In this document: positions 29,265-37,095 of the stretch, one piece after another
Layout: every line of letters starts with the position of its first letter
Position numbering within the stretch: position 1 is the first letter of the stretch
Assembly (NCBI GenBank): GCA_050249235.1
Contig: JBFWQW010000012.1
Span: forward strand, 1-45,218
Origin: JAEKLB01 sp050249235
Lineage (GTDB): Bacteria; Actinomycetota; Acidimicrobiia; Acidimicrobiales; CADCSY01
Length of the DNA: 45,218 nucleotides
Direction of reading: 5' to 3'
Notes under the pieces: model-generated
The model's database searches: none
Told to the model about the DNA's origin: nothing
Seen by the model: only the letters and a program-made list of their open reading frames with translations
Translations under genes and position numbers: made by a program

Positions 29265-29919
29265 CTGGACCGAGCCGGCGGCGGAGCTCCACGTAGACGG
29301 CCCGGCCCACGACGGCCTCCAGCTCGGCCGCCAGCGACTCGACCACCGGGCGGTCGCCGACGTGGGCCCGCTCCCCCTCGGTGCAGCACCACGCCATCGT
29401 CTTCCCCTCGTCGCCCCAGTCGGCCCGGCTCCACGGCCGCAGCGTCGCCACCTCGGTGTCGCCCTCGCCCGGGGCCCAGTCGACCCGGATGGGCAGCTGC
29501 CAGCACACCGACGGCTTCCAGTCGAGGGGCGACTCGCCGGAGGCCACGGCCTCGAGGTGCAGGGCGCAGCCGGCGCCCCCGGCGAAGCCCGGCCGGTTGA
29601 GGAAGATGCAGGCGCCGTCGACGACCCGGGTGGCGGTGCGGCCCTCGTCGGCGAACACCCCGGCGGCGGCCTCGGCGTGGTGCTGGAAGCGGGCCGGCTC
29701 GACCGTGGCCGCCAGGGCGGCGACCATCCTGGCCTCGTCGGCGCCGTCCAGCTCGGCCCCCACCGAGCAGCAGCCCTGGCCGAGGTGCTCGGCCGGCTCG
29801 TCGAGGATGCCGAGGCAGCCCCGACCCCAGATGCAGGTCCAGCGGGAGCGGAGGAACTCGCCGTCCACCCGCCACGTCGTAGCCCCGTCGACGACCTCCA
29901 CGACGCCGTCGGGATCCAC
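29248..29919 (-). CDS. Cysteine-rich protein, possible Fe-S or Zn cluster binder
   Basis: 223 residues of unassigned function. Cysteines occur in clusters: C29, C35, C50 and C51 (RWTCIWGRGC and GQGCCSVGAE), then GACIFLN, GAGCALHL, SVCWQLP and AWCCTEGE. This pattern resembles YkgJ-type metal-cluster proteins, but I cannot assign a family firmly. GTG at 29919 lies 7 nt after TAGGCT (29932-29927), again leaderless. Its last codons and stop fall inside the upstream operator of the HTH/Clp-N gene, so read-through transcription would cross that operator. Confidence 0.75.
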   Translation of the reverse strand: MDPDGVVEVVDGATTWRVDGEFLRSRWTCIWGRGCLGILDEPAEHLGQGCCSVGAELDGADEARMVAALAATVEPARFQHHAEAAAGVFADEGRTATRVVDGACIFLNRPGFAGGAGCALHLEAVASGESPLDWKPSVCWQLPIRVDWAPGEGDTEVATLRPWSRADWGDEGKTMAWCCTEGERAHVGDRPVVESLAAELEAVVGRAVYVELRRRLGPASTQY

Positions 29920-29926
29920 CGGGCCG

Positions 29927-29932
29927 AGCCTA
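29927..29932 (-). promoter_or_regulatory. -10 hexamer TAGGCT, leaderless start of the cysteine-rich gene
   Basis: TAGGCT is followed by 7 nt and the GTG at 29919. No Shine-Dalgarno is present. No convincing -35 was found. Confidence 0.45.
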
Positions 29933-29967
29933 CGAGCCCGTTCTCCGTCGACGAAGAGGGGGCGCGG

Positions 29968-31224
29968 TCAGGGGCGCGCCGCCAGCCAGGCGAGGACGCC
30001 GCGGGCGGCGGCGACGCCGGTGCTGAACGAGGCCTGGAGGAGGTAGCCGCCGGTGGGGGCCTCCCAGTCGAGCATCTCGCCGGCGACGAAGGTCCCGGGT
30101 CGCCGGCGCAGCATGGAGCGGTCGTCGAGCTCGTCGAGCCGGATCCCGCCGGCGGTGGAGATGGCCCGGTCGAGGGGCTGGGTGGCGTCCACCCGGATCG
30201 GCACCGCCTTCACCAGCCCGGCCAGCGCCGCCGGGTCGGCCGGCAGGCGGGGACCGGCCGCCTCCCGGAGCAGCCCCCCGGCCACCCCACCCAGCCCGGC
30301 CCGGCGGAGCCGGTTGGCCACCGAGTCCCCCGGACGGCCCCTGGCCAGCCGGGCCGCCAGCTCGTCGACGGTCCGGTCGGGACGGAGGTCGGCGACGAGG
30401 ACCGCCGGCCCACCCTCCTCGAGCCGGTCGCGCAGCCGGCCCGAGAGGGCGTACACCGGGCCGCCCTCGATGCCGGTGCGGGTGACGACCACGTCGCCCC
30501 GCGCCACGGCACCGTCGTGGGCCAGCCCGACGTCCTTCAGCGGCTGGCCCTCGAACCTGGTCCGGAAGGTCTCGGTCCAGGCCACCGTGAGCCCGCAGTT
30601 GGCCGGCCGCAGGAGAACGACCTCGATCCCCGCCGCCCGGACGGGCGCCACCCACGAGCCGTCCGAGCCGACCCGGGGCCAGCTGGCGCCGCCCAGGGCG
30701 AGCACCGCGGCGTCGGCCGGGAGGGCCACCGGGTCGTGGTCGCCGGCGGCGACCAGCAGCCGACCGTCGTCGTCCCACCCCCGCCAGGCGTGCCTCGTGC
30801 GGACCACCACGCCGAGCTCGGCCAGACGGGCCAGCCAGGCCCGGAGCAGGGCCGTGGACCGGAACCCGACGGGGAACACCCGGCCGCTCGTGCCGACGAA
30901 GGTGGGCTGGCCCAGGCCCGCGCACCAGGCCCGCAGGTCGTCCGGCCCGAAGGCCGCGATCGCCGGAGCCAGCCGATGGCGGGCCGGGCCGTAGCGGTCC
31001 AGCAGCCGGTCGAGGGGCTCCGTGTGGGTGAGGTTGAGCCCGCCCCGCCCGGCCAGCTGCAGCTTGCGGCCGACCGACGGCATCCGCTCGTAGACGGTGA
31101 CCGCCAACCCGGCCGAGGCCAGGACCTCGGCCGCCATCAGGCCGGCCGGGCCGCCCCCGACCACGGCCACCGAGGACCCGCGGCCCGGCGCCGGCCCGCG
31201 CGCCGCGCGGCGCGGATGGGTCAC
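29968..31224 (-). CDS. HI0933-like FAD flavoprotein
   Basis: 418-residue NAD(P)/FAD-dependent oxidoreductase of the HI0933/YhiN/BaiN type. FAD dinucleotide motif AVVGGGPAGLMAAEVLA after about 18 residues, GRKLQLAGRGGLNLTHTEP (family signature), TSGRVFPVGFRSTALL, ALGGASWPRVGSDG and the C-terminal FVAGEMLDWEAPTGGYLLQ that closes over FAD. The GTG at 31224 has no clear Shine-Dalgarno. It lies 58 bp after the amidase on the same strand, so the two may be co-transcribed. Physiological substrate unknown. Confidence 0.9.
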   Translation of the reverse strand: MTHPRRAARGPAPGRGSSVAVVGGGPAGLMAAEVLASAGLAVTVYERMPSVGRKLQLAGRGGLNLTHTEPLDRLLDRYGPARHRLAPAIAAFGPDDLRAWCAGLGQPTFVGTSGRVFPVGFRSTALLRAWLARLAELGVVVRTRHAWRGWDDDGRLLVAAGDHDPVALPADAAVLALGGASWPRVGSDGSWVAPVRAAGIEVVLLRPANCGLTVAWTETFRTRFEGQPLKDVGLAHDGAVARGDVVVTRTGIEGGPVYALSGRLRDRLEEGGPAVLVADLRPDRTVDELAARLARGRPGDSVANRLRRAGLGGVAGGLLREAAGPRLPADPAALAGLVKAVPIRVDATQPLDRAISTAGGIRLDELDDRSMLRRRPGTFVAGEMLDWEAPTGGYLLQASFSTGVAAARGVLAWLAARP

Positions 31225-31282
31225 GTCCGTCCGGGTGCCCGGCGCCCTCGGTGCCGGGCCGGCCGGGCCACGGCCCTCCCGC

Positions 31283-32671
31283 TCAGTCGTTCGGGCGCTC
31301 CGGGCGGGGGAAGGCCTGCTGGAAGGCCTGGGCGACGCGGAACATGAGGGCGTCGGTGCCGGGCCGGCCGATGAGCTGCAGGCCCACCGGGAGGCCGTCG
31401 ACGAAGCCGGCCGGCACGCTGAAGGCCGGCATCGAGCACCAGTTCTGCATCATGGCGTGGCTCACGTAGGTGCCGGCGAAGCTGCCATGGGGGTAGCGGC
31501 CGCCGTCGGTGGTCCAGGCCGCGTTCCAGTCCTCCACCCGGCGGGCGGTGAGCTGGGCGGTCGGCGCGAGGAGCACGTCGTACTCGTCGAAGATCCCCAT
31601 GAACCGGTCGCGGTTGCGGCCCCGGGCGTCCGACATGGCGACGTACTCCTCCTCGTCGGGCCGGTCGTCGCCGATGCGGCCCCCGCTCCCGAACATGCGG
31701 GACGCCACCTGGAACCCGTCGAAGAAGTCCTCCCACACCACGTCGGTGGTGTCGACGGTGGCCCCCAGGGACGAGAGCCCGTGGGCCGCCTCGCGGATCG
31801 TGGCGATCACGCGGGGGCTCTCCTCGAGGGCGTACATCGAGGCGAAGCCGAAGTCGTCCGTCCACGCGAAGCGGAGGCCCTCGACGCCGTCGTCGAGCGT
31901 GGTGAGGCAGTCGAAGGCCCAGTCGGGGAGGCTGAAGAAGTCGCGGCCGTCGGGGCCGGCGAGGGCCTGGGTCATCACCGCCGCGTCCCGCACGTCCCGG
32001 CACAGCGGCCCGGTGCTGGCGGTGAGGGCGATGCCGGGGGCGGGGTTGTAGCGCCAGGGGATGCGGCCCGGGGTGGCGGCGATGCCGACCACGCCCGAGT
32101 ACGCGGCCGGCAGCCGGGTCGACCCGCCGCCGTCGGAGCCGAGAGCAAGCGGCACCATCCGGGACACCGTGGCGGTGGCCGAGCCGGAGCTCGACCACCC
32201 GGGCACCCGGTCCTGGTCCCAGGCGCTGCGGGCCTCGACCTCCCAGTTGAAGACCTCGCCCCGCTTGCGGGCCTCCCGCATGCCCGAGCCCATCTCGGTG
32301 TTGGTGCCGACGATCACCGCGCCGGCCGTACGCAGCCGCTCGACCTGGATGTCGTCCCGCTTGGCCTCGGGCATGTGGCGCTGGGTCTGCATGTCGAAGT
32401 ACGGCAGCCCCCGCACCGAGATGTGGTCCTTGATCGAGACCGGGATGCCGTGCAACGGCCCGAGCTCGGCCCCGTCCCGCACCGCCTGCTCGGCCGCCTT
32501 CGCCTGGCGGCGGGCGGCGTCGGCGTCGACGACCTGGAAGGCGTGGAGCTTCGGCTCCAGCTCCTCGATGCGACCGAGGAAGTGGTCGGTCACCTCGACG
32601 GGGGACACCTCGCCCCTCCCGATCAGCTCCCTGATCTCGTGGGCGGGCATCCAGGTCAGCTCGTCGGCCAT
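31283..32671 (-). CDS. Amidase-signature-family hydrolase
   Basis: 462 residues. Ser-cis-Ser-Lys amidase: Lys in HGIPVSIKDHIS, cis-Ser in GWSSSGSATATVS and nucleophile Ser in SDGGGSTRLPAAYSG. The second motif departs from the usual GGSSGGSAAA. The N-terminus (MPAHEIRELIGRGEVSPVEV) and C-terminus (VPAGFVDGLPVGLQLIG) are typical. ATG at 32671 has AAGGAG 11 nt upstream. A much longer reading frame upstream has no start support. It hydrolyses an amide, but the substrate cannot be inferred. Confidence 0.92.
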   Translation of the reverse strand: MADELTWMPAHEIRELIGRGEVSPVEVTDHFLGRIEELEPKLHAFQVVDADAARRQAKAAEQAVRDGAELGPLHGIPVSIKDHISVRGLPYFDMQTQRHMPEAKRDDIQVERLRTAGAVIVGTNTEMGSGMREARKRGEVFNWEVEARSAWDQDRVPGWSSSGSATATVSRMVPLALGSDGGGSTRLPAAYSGVVGIAATPGRIPWRYNPAPGIALTASTGPLCRDVRDAAVMTQALAGPDGRDFFSLPDWAFDCLTTLDDGVEGLRFAWTDDFGFASMYALEESPRVIATIREAAHGLSSLGATVDTTDVVWEDFFDGFQVASRMFGSGGRIGDDRPDEEEYVAMSDARGRNRDRFMGIFDEYDVLLAPTAQLTARRVEDWNAAWTTDGGRYPHGSFAGTYVSHAMMQNWCSMPAFSVPAGFVDGLPVGLQLIGRPGTDALMFRVAQAFQQAFPRPERPND

Positions 32672-32700
32672 GTTCTCGAGGTCTCCTTCGGCTGCGCTTC

Positions 32701-32723
32701 CCGTTCTCTGTCGACCGAGGCGG
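32701..32723. repeat. Extragenic repeat (GTTCTCTGTCG family), copy C
   Basis: 23 bp identical to the reverse complement of 38637-38659 (starts CCGTTCTCTGTCGACC). A degenerate inverted partner (TTCGACAAGATCGGG) follows at about 32740. It lies in the divergent region between the amidase and an SDR. Confidence 0.8.
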
Positions 32724-32861
32724 AACAGTCCCGGCTCAGTTCGACAAGATCGGGCGGCGGATCGTGGCCGCGGATCTTGGCACGGATGCCGGCCGCCGAA
32801 GCGGCCCAGTTGGCAGCAGGCCTTCCCCTCGACCGCCGCGGTCCGGTGCCATGCTCTCGCC

Positions 32862-33641
32862 ATGCAGCTCCAGGGGAAGGTGGCCATCGTGACCGGGGCC
32901 GGCTCGGGCATCGGCCGGGCCAGCGCCAACCGGTTCGCGTCGGAGGGGGCCGCCGTCGTGGTGGCCGACGTCCGGGGCAAGCGGGCCGCCGGCACGGCCG
33001 ACGAGATCGTCGCCGCCGGCGGGCGGGCCGTGGCCAGCGAGACGGACATCAGTGATCCGGCCCAGGTCGAGGCCATGGTCGCCCTGGCCGTCGCCGAGTT
33101 CGGCCGGCTCGACGTGCTCTTCAACAACGCCGGGGTGAGCCGGCCGGGCACCGCCCTCGACACGACGGTCGAGGACTGGGACCTGATGTGGCGCACGAAC
33201 GTGTCGTCGCTGTTCCTCGGGGCCAGGCACGCCATCCCGCTCATGGCCGGGAACGGGGGCGGCGCCATCGTCGCCACCGCGTCGATCTCCGGCCTCGCCG
33301 CCGACGCCAACAACGTCGGCTACGCCACCACCAAGGCCGCGGTGATGGGCCTGGTGCGGGCCCTCGCCGTCGACCACGCCCGCCAGGGCATCCGGGTGAA
33401 CTGCGTGTGCCCGGGGATCACCGCCACCCCCCCGATGCTCTACGCCCTCCCGGAGGGCCCGCTCAAGGAGGCCGCCCTCGACTCGCCCCCGCTCGGCCGG
33501 TTGGCCCAGCCCGAGGAGATCGCCGCCGTCGCCCTCTGGCTCGCCACCGACGACGCCTCCTACGTGACGGGCCAGAGCTTCGTCGTCGACGGCGGCCTCG
33601 GCATCGAGTCGCAGTTCTCCAGGCTCACCCGCATGCAGTGA
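32862..33641 (+). CDS. SDR-family oxidoreductase, NAD type
   Basis: 259-residue classical SDR. VTGAGSGIGRASA, VVVADVRG (Asp suggests NAD), FNNAGVSRP, TASISG (Ser) and Y-x3-K in VGYATTKAAV, with FVVDGGLGIES at the end. The ATG at 32862 has no Shine-Dalgarno; CATGCT lies 6 nt upstream, suggesting leaderless transcription. Divergent from the amidase and convergent with the SnoaL-like gene. Substrate not determinable. Confidence 0.9.
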   Translation: MQLQGKVAIVTGAGSGIGRASANRFASEGAAVVVADVRGKRAAGTADEIVAAGGRAVASETDISDPAQVEAMVALAVAEFGRLDVLFNNAGVSRPGTALDTTVEDWDLMWRTNVSSLFLGARHAIPLMAGNGGGAIVATASISGLAADANNVGYATTKAAVMGLVRALAVDHARQGIRVNCVCPGITATPPMLYALPEGPLKEAALDSPPLGRLAQPEEIAAVALWLATDDASYVTGQSFVVDGGLGIESQFSRLTRMQ

Positions 33642-33658
33642 GCGGGTGAGGGCTCGGC

Positions 33659-34087
33659 TCAGACGTCGGCCCGGGGGACGACCGCCTTGGCCGCCTTCAG
33701 CTGGCGGTTGACGTCGCCCGGGTCGAAGTACTCCCGCCAGGCCGAGATGAGGCCGTCGGGCTCGACCTCGAACACGGCCACGAGGGCGTGCTCGACGGTG
33801 ACGTCGCCCGAGCGGAAGGTGTCGAGCCGCTCCGTGAAGACGACCCGGTCGTTCGACGTGACGTGGATCGGCCCGCACCGCATGAACCGGGCGAAGGTGA
33901 CCTGCCTGGCGATGTCCTTGCGGATCGCCTCCCGGCCCCGAAGGGTCGGGCCACCCGGGATCCACAGCTGCCAGACGGCGTCCTCCGTGAACATCGCCAC
34001 GATGGTCTCGACGTCGGGCTCGGCGATCGTGCCGTCGCCCCACGCCTCCATGAACCGGGTGACGACGGCTTCCTGCGCTGCTCCCAC
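33659..34087 (-). CDS. SnoaL/NTF2-like protein (limonene-epoxide-hydrolase type)
   Basis: 142 residues with an NTF2-like cone fold: VVTRFMEAWGDG, IVAMFTEDAVWQLW, FRSGDVTVEHALVAVFEVE and ISAWREYFDPGDVNRQLK. The last strand and the EYFDP segment are typical of limonene-1,2-epoxide-hydrolase-like and SnoaL_2 proteins. GTG at 34087 has AGGAGG 8 nt upstream; the frame runs further upstream without a better start. Divergent from the broken TetR gene, which may have controlled it. Enzymatic or binding role unknown. Confidence 0.85.
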   Translation of the reverse strand: MGAAQEAVVTRFMEAWGDGTIAEPDVETIVAMFTEDAVWQLWIPGGPTLRGREAIRKDIARQVTFARFMRCGPIHVTSNDRVVFTERLDTFRSGDVTVEHALVAVFEVEPDGLISAWREYFDPGDVNRQLKAAKAVVPRADV

Positions 34088-34234
34088 GGGACCGGCCTCC
34101 TCGACGCCGCCGGTCGGCGGCGGACGGCCGGCACCGTAGTCACGCCGCCGGACCGCCGCGGCGCCGCCCCCGGCCACCGACCACCGGCCCCGACCCGATC
34201 ACCGGCGGCCGCATCGGCGACGGGCGACAACCCG

Positions 34235-34240
34235 TACGCT
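34235..34240 (+). promoter_or_regulatory. -10 hexamer TACGCT, leaderless start of the TetR gene
   Basis: TACGCT followed by 7 nt and GTG at 34248; no Shine-Dalgarno. Confidence 0.4.
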
Positions 34241-34247
34241 CCCCGCC

Positions 34248-34870
34248 GTGCCGGAGACGGGGACGCGGACGAGCGACGCCGAGCACCCGACCGGCCTGTC
34301 GGAGCAGGCGATCGTGGCCGCCGCCGTCGAGATCCTCGGCGAGCGGGGCGTAGCCGGGCTCACCATGCGGGAGCTCTCGACCCACCTCGGCGTCGCCCTG
34401 GGCGCGACCTAAACCACGTCCGCAGCAAGCACGAGCTCCTGAAGCTCGTCGCGGAGGAGCTCTACGGCCGCATCCAGCCAGGGCCGCCCGACGCGGACGG
34501 CTTCGCCCGGGCCCGGGCCGTCATGCTCGACATCCACCGCCTCCTCGGCACCTATCCGGGGATGGCCGCCTACATGGGCCAGCACCTCACCGAGTTCGGC
34601 TCGCCCCGGGTGGCGGAGCTGGTCGTCACGCCGCTGCGGGAGGCGGGCCTGGGCGCCGCCGACGCCGAGCGGGTCACCCTCGCCCTGGTCCTCGTCACCG
34701 CCGGGCACCTGCTGCTGCGGGCGCCCGGCGGCGAGGAGGACGAGGTCGAGCCCGACCGGGCCGCCGGCTCGTTCGTCGAGGTGGTCGACCTGCTCCTCGA
34801 CGGGGCCAGGGCCCGGATCCGGGCCGACCGTCCCGGGCCGCCGGGCCGGGGGCGGGCCGGTCCCCGATGA
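34248..34870 (+). pseudogene. TetR-family regulator with one-base deletion
   Basis: From GTG 34248 the protein reads as a TetR N-terminus (AAAVEILGERGVAGLTMREL, then LSTHLGVALGAT) and stops at TAA 34410-34412. Adding one base after TA at 34411 gives ALGATYNHVRSKHELLKL, the expected HTH and following helix. The frame then stays open to TGA 34870, with a C-terminal domain containing LLGTYPGMAAYMGQHLTEFG, 207 residues in all. So the gene is broken by a single-base deletion in the DNA-recognition helix region, or there is a sequencing error. Unlike the sortase case there is no homopolymer. Its likely target was the divergent SnoaL-like gene or itself. Confidence 0.85.
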
Positions 34871-34876
34871 ACGACG

Positions 34877-34905
34877 TTGACGGCGGGGGGCGGGCTCGGT
34901 AGGTT
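34877..34905 (+). promoter_or_regulatory. Promoter of the tannase-like esterase gene
   Basis: -35 TTGACG (34877-34882), 17-nt spacer, -10 TAGGTT (34900-34905). It leaves a leader of about 50 nt before the ATG at 34961, which has GGGGGGA upstream. It begins just after the TetR stop. Confidence 0.6.
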
Positions 34906-34960
34906 CCGCCGGACACGGCCCGACGGCTCCGCCGGGCCGCCACCGCTCCCGGGGGGACCC

Positions 34961-37057
34961 ATGACCGAGACCTCGACCTCGTCGCTCGAGACCGCCTCCT
35001 ACGAGGTCACCGACGCCGCCTTCGGTCGCCCGTACATCGACGTCGACGAGTGGCGGGAGAAGCCCGGCCCCCACCGCCACGTCCACGGTGGCTTCGAGGG
35101 CGGCGACACCCGCTTCACCTTCTACTTCCCGCCCGAGGAGACCTGGCGGGGCCGCCTGTTCCAGCCGATGGAAGGCGCCCACGCCGGCCACGAGGACTTC
35201 TTCGGGTCGGGCCTCGGCGACGCCCTCGGCGGCCTGGCCCTCACCACCCGCCTCGGCGGCTACATGGTCGAGTCGAACATGGGCCACATCGGCGACGACA
35301 TCGACCCGAAGGTGGGCGACGACCCGACGATCTACGGGTGGCGGGCCGCGGCCGAGAGCGCCCGCTTCTCGAAGCACGTCGCCGCCCAGGTGTACGGCGC
35401 CCCGCCCGAGCACGCCTACGTCTGGGGCGGTAGCGGCGGCGGTCGGCGCTCGCCGCTCTGCATCGAGAACGCGCCCGACGTCTACGACGGCTGCCTGCCC
35501 TTCATGGGCGGCGGCGACGTCCGCCCCTTCCCGGCCACCGAGCGCATCCAGGGCGCCCAGGTCATGAGCTTCGCGTCGATGTTCAACGTCCAGCGGCTGC
35601 TGCGCGATCCCGACACGATGACCCGCGTCATCGACTCGATGCAGCCGGGCGGCAGCGGCGACCCCTTCGAGGGCCTCGACACCCACCAGCGGGAGGAGCT
35701 GGCCTCGCTCTACCGCCAGGGCTTCCCGTTCGGCGACGAGTTCATGGCCTTCACGCCCATGGGCCAGATCTGGCTGTGGTCGTCGATCGCCGACCTCCTC
35801 GTCGAGCAGGACCCGGCCTACTTCGAGAACTTCTGGACGAAGCCCGGCTACATCGGCCACGACCTGCCCTCGGCCGTCGACGGCGACGTCATCGACGTGG
35901 TCACCACCGTCAGCCGGGTGGTCTCGGCCCGCGACCTCATCTGGGGCGAGGACTTCAAGGGCGACGAGTACACGGTGATGCGGACCATGGCCGGGCTGAT
36001 GGGCACCCAGGGCGGCCTCGACATGCCCTACGCCATCGAGATCGCCGGGCTCCCCCCGGGCTACCGCCTGGGCGCCGGCATCCGGCTGACGAGCGGGGAC
36101 GCGGCCGGCCGCCAGCTCTACGCCATCGGCACCGCCGGCGACCTGTTCTCCTGCGACGGCCACGGCGAGGCCAACCTGCTGCGCTTCCAGGGGGTGAAGG
36201 CGGGCGACTCGGTGCACGTCGACAACCGCAAGTTCCTGGCCTTCTGCTACTTCGGCCGCCACCACGTCATGGACGACAAGCAGTTCGAGTCGCTGAGCGT
36301 GGGGGGCCGGCCCGTCTACGCCCAGCACCCGGTGCCGCTCATGTCGCCGCTGATGGGCGTCTCCTACACCGGCACCTACGAGGGCAAGGTGCTGTGGATC
36401 CACCACACCCACGACTCGTCGCTGTGGCCGTCGCAGGGGATCATCTACGCCGGCGCCGTCGCCGCCGCCCAGGGCGAGGCCGCCGCAGCCGAGAAGTTCC
36501 GGCTGCAGTGGACCGAGAACGCCGAGCACATGGGCCCCGGCTTCCTCCCGTCGTCGAAGGTCCGGGCCAGCAACACCTGGCTGGTCGACTACTTCCCGGT
36601 GATCGAGCAGGGCCTCGTCGACCTGTGCCGCTGGGTCGAGGAGGGCGTGGCACCCCCGTCCACGGCCTACGAGTACGCCGACGGCCAGGTCACGCTTCCG
36701 GCCACGGCCGCCGAGCGGGGCGGCATCCAGCCGGTGGTGGCGGTGACGGCCGACGGCGGGATCCGGGCCGACGTCGCGGCCGGCTCGACGGTGACGCTCT
36801 CGGTCACGGCCGAGGTGCCGCCCGGCGCCGGCACCATCGTCGAGGTGCAGTGGGACTTCGACGGCTGGGGCAGCTTCCCGTTCGCCCACGAGGTCGACGG
36901 CAAGGCCAGCTCGCTCACGCTGTCGACCACGCACACCTACGACACGCCCGGCACCTACTTCGCCACCGCCCGGGTGCGCTCGCACCGCGAGGGCGACCTG
37001 ACGGCGACGGTCCGCCGCATCGAGAACCTGGCCTCGGCCCGCATCGTCGTGACCTGA
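34961..37057 (+). CDS. Tannase/feruloyl-esterase-like alpha/beta hydrolase with C-terminal PKD domain
   Basis: 698 residues. An alpha/beta hydrolase with nucleophile Ser158 in YVWGGSGGGRRS (G-x-S-x-G) and a late catalytic-type segment around WIHHTHDSSLWPSQG and AEHMGPGF. Residues about 610-690 form a PKD-like beta-sandwich (VEVQWDFDGWGSF, THTYDTPGTYFATARVRS). No signal peptide is visible, which is unexpected for an enzyme with a PKD domain. The Ser motif and overall arrangement are most like the tannase/feruloyl esterase group, but the identity is uncertain. ATG at 34961 chosen for its Shine-Dalgarno. Confidence 0.7.
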   Translation: MTETSTSSLETASYEVTDAAFGRPYIDVDEWREKPGPHRHVHGGFEGGDTRFTFYFPPEETWRGRLFQPMEGAHAGHEDFFGSGLGDALGGLALTTRLGGYMVESNMGHIGDDIDPKVGDDPTIYGWRAAAESARFSKHVAAQVYGAPPEHAYVWGGSGGGRRSPLCIENAPDVYDGCLPFMGGGDVRPFPATERIQGAQVMSFASMFNVQRLLRDPDTMTRVIDSMQPGGSGDPFEGLDTHQREELASLYRQGFPFGDEFMAFTPMGQIWLWSSIADLLVEQDPAYFENFWTKPGYIGHDLPSAVDGDVIDVVTTVSRVVSARDLIWGEDFKGDEYTVMRTMAGLMGTQGGLDMPYAIEIAGLPPGYRLGAGIRLTSGDAAGRQLYAIGTAGDLFSCDGHGEANLLRFQGVKAGDSVHVDNRKFLAFCYFGRHHVMDDKQFESLSVGGRPVYAQHPVPLMSPLMGVSYTGTYEGKVLWIHHTHDSSLWPSQGIIYAGAVAAAQGEAAAAEKFRLQWTENAEHMGPGFLPSSKVRASNTWLVDYFPVIEQGLVDLCRWVEEGVAPPSTAYEYADGQVTLPATAAERGGIQPVVAVTADGGIRADVAAGSTVTLSVTAEVPPGAGTIVEVQWDFDGWGSFPFAHEVDGKASSLTLSTTHTYDTPGTYFATARVRSHREGDLTATVRRIENLASARIVVT

Positions 37058-37095
37058 CCTGACCCGACCTGACCCGACGGTGGACCAGGTCAGGT
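37052..37095. terminator. Overlapping bidirectional hairpin
   Basis: Perfect 10-bp arms ACCTGACCTG (37052-37061) and CAGGTCAGGT (37086-37095). They contain the stop codons of both convergent genes (esterase 37055-37057, ligase 37092-37090). Between them is a short CCTGACCCGA direct repeat. Probable shared terminator. Confidence 0.65.

Noticed and set aside
34410..34412. Stop-codon read-through in the TetR gene
   Set aside because: The conserved sequence resumes in a different frame, so a one-base deletion is required, not read-through.
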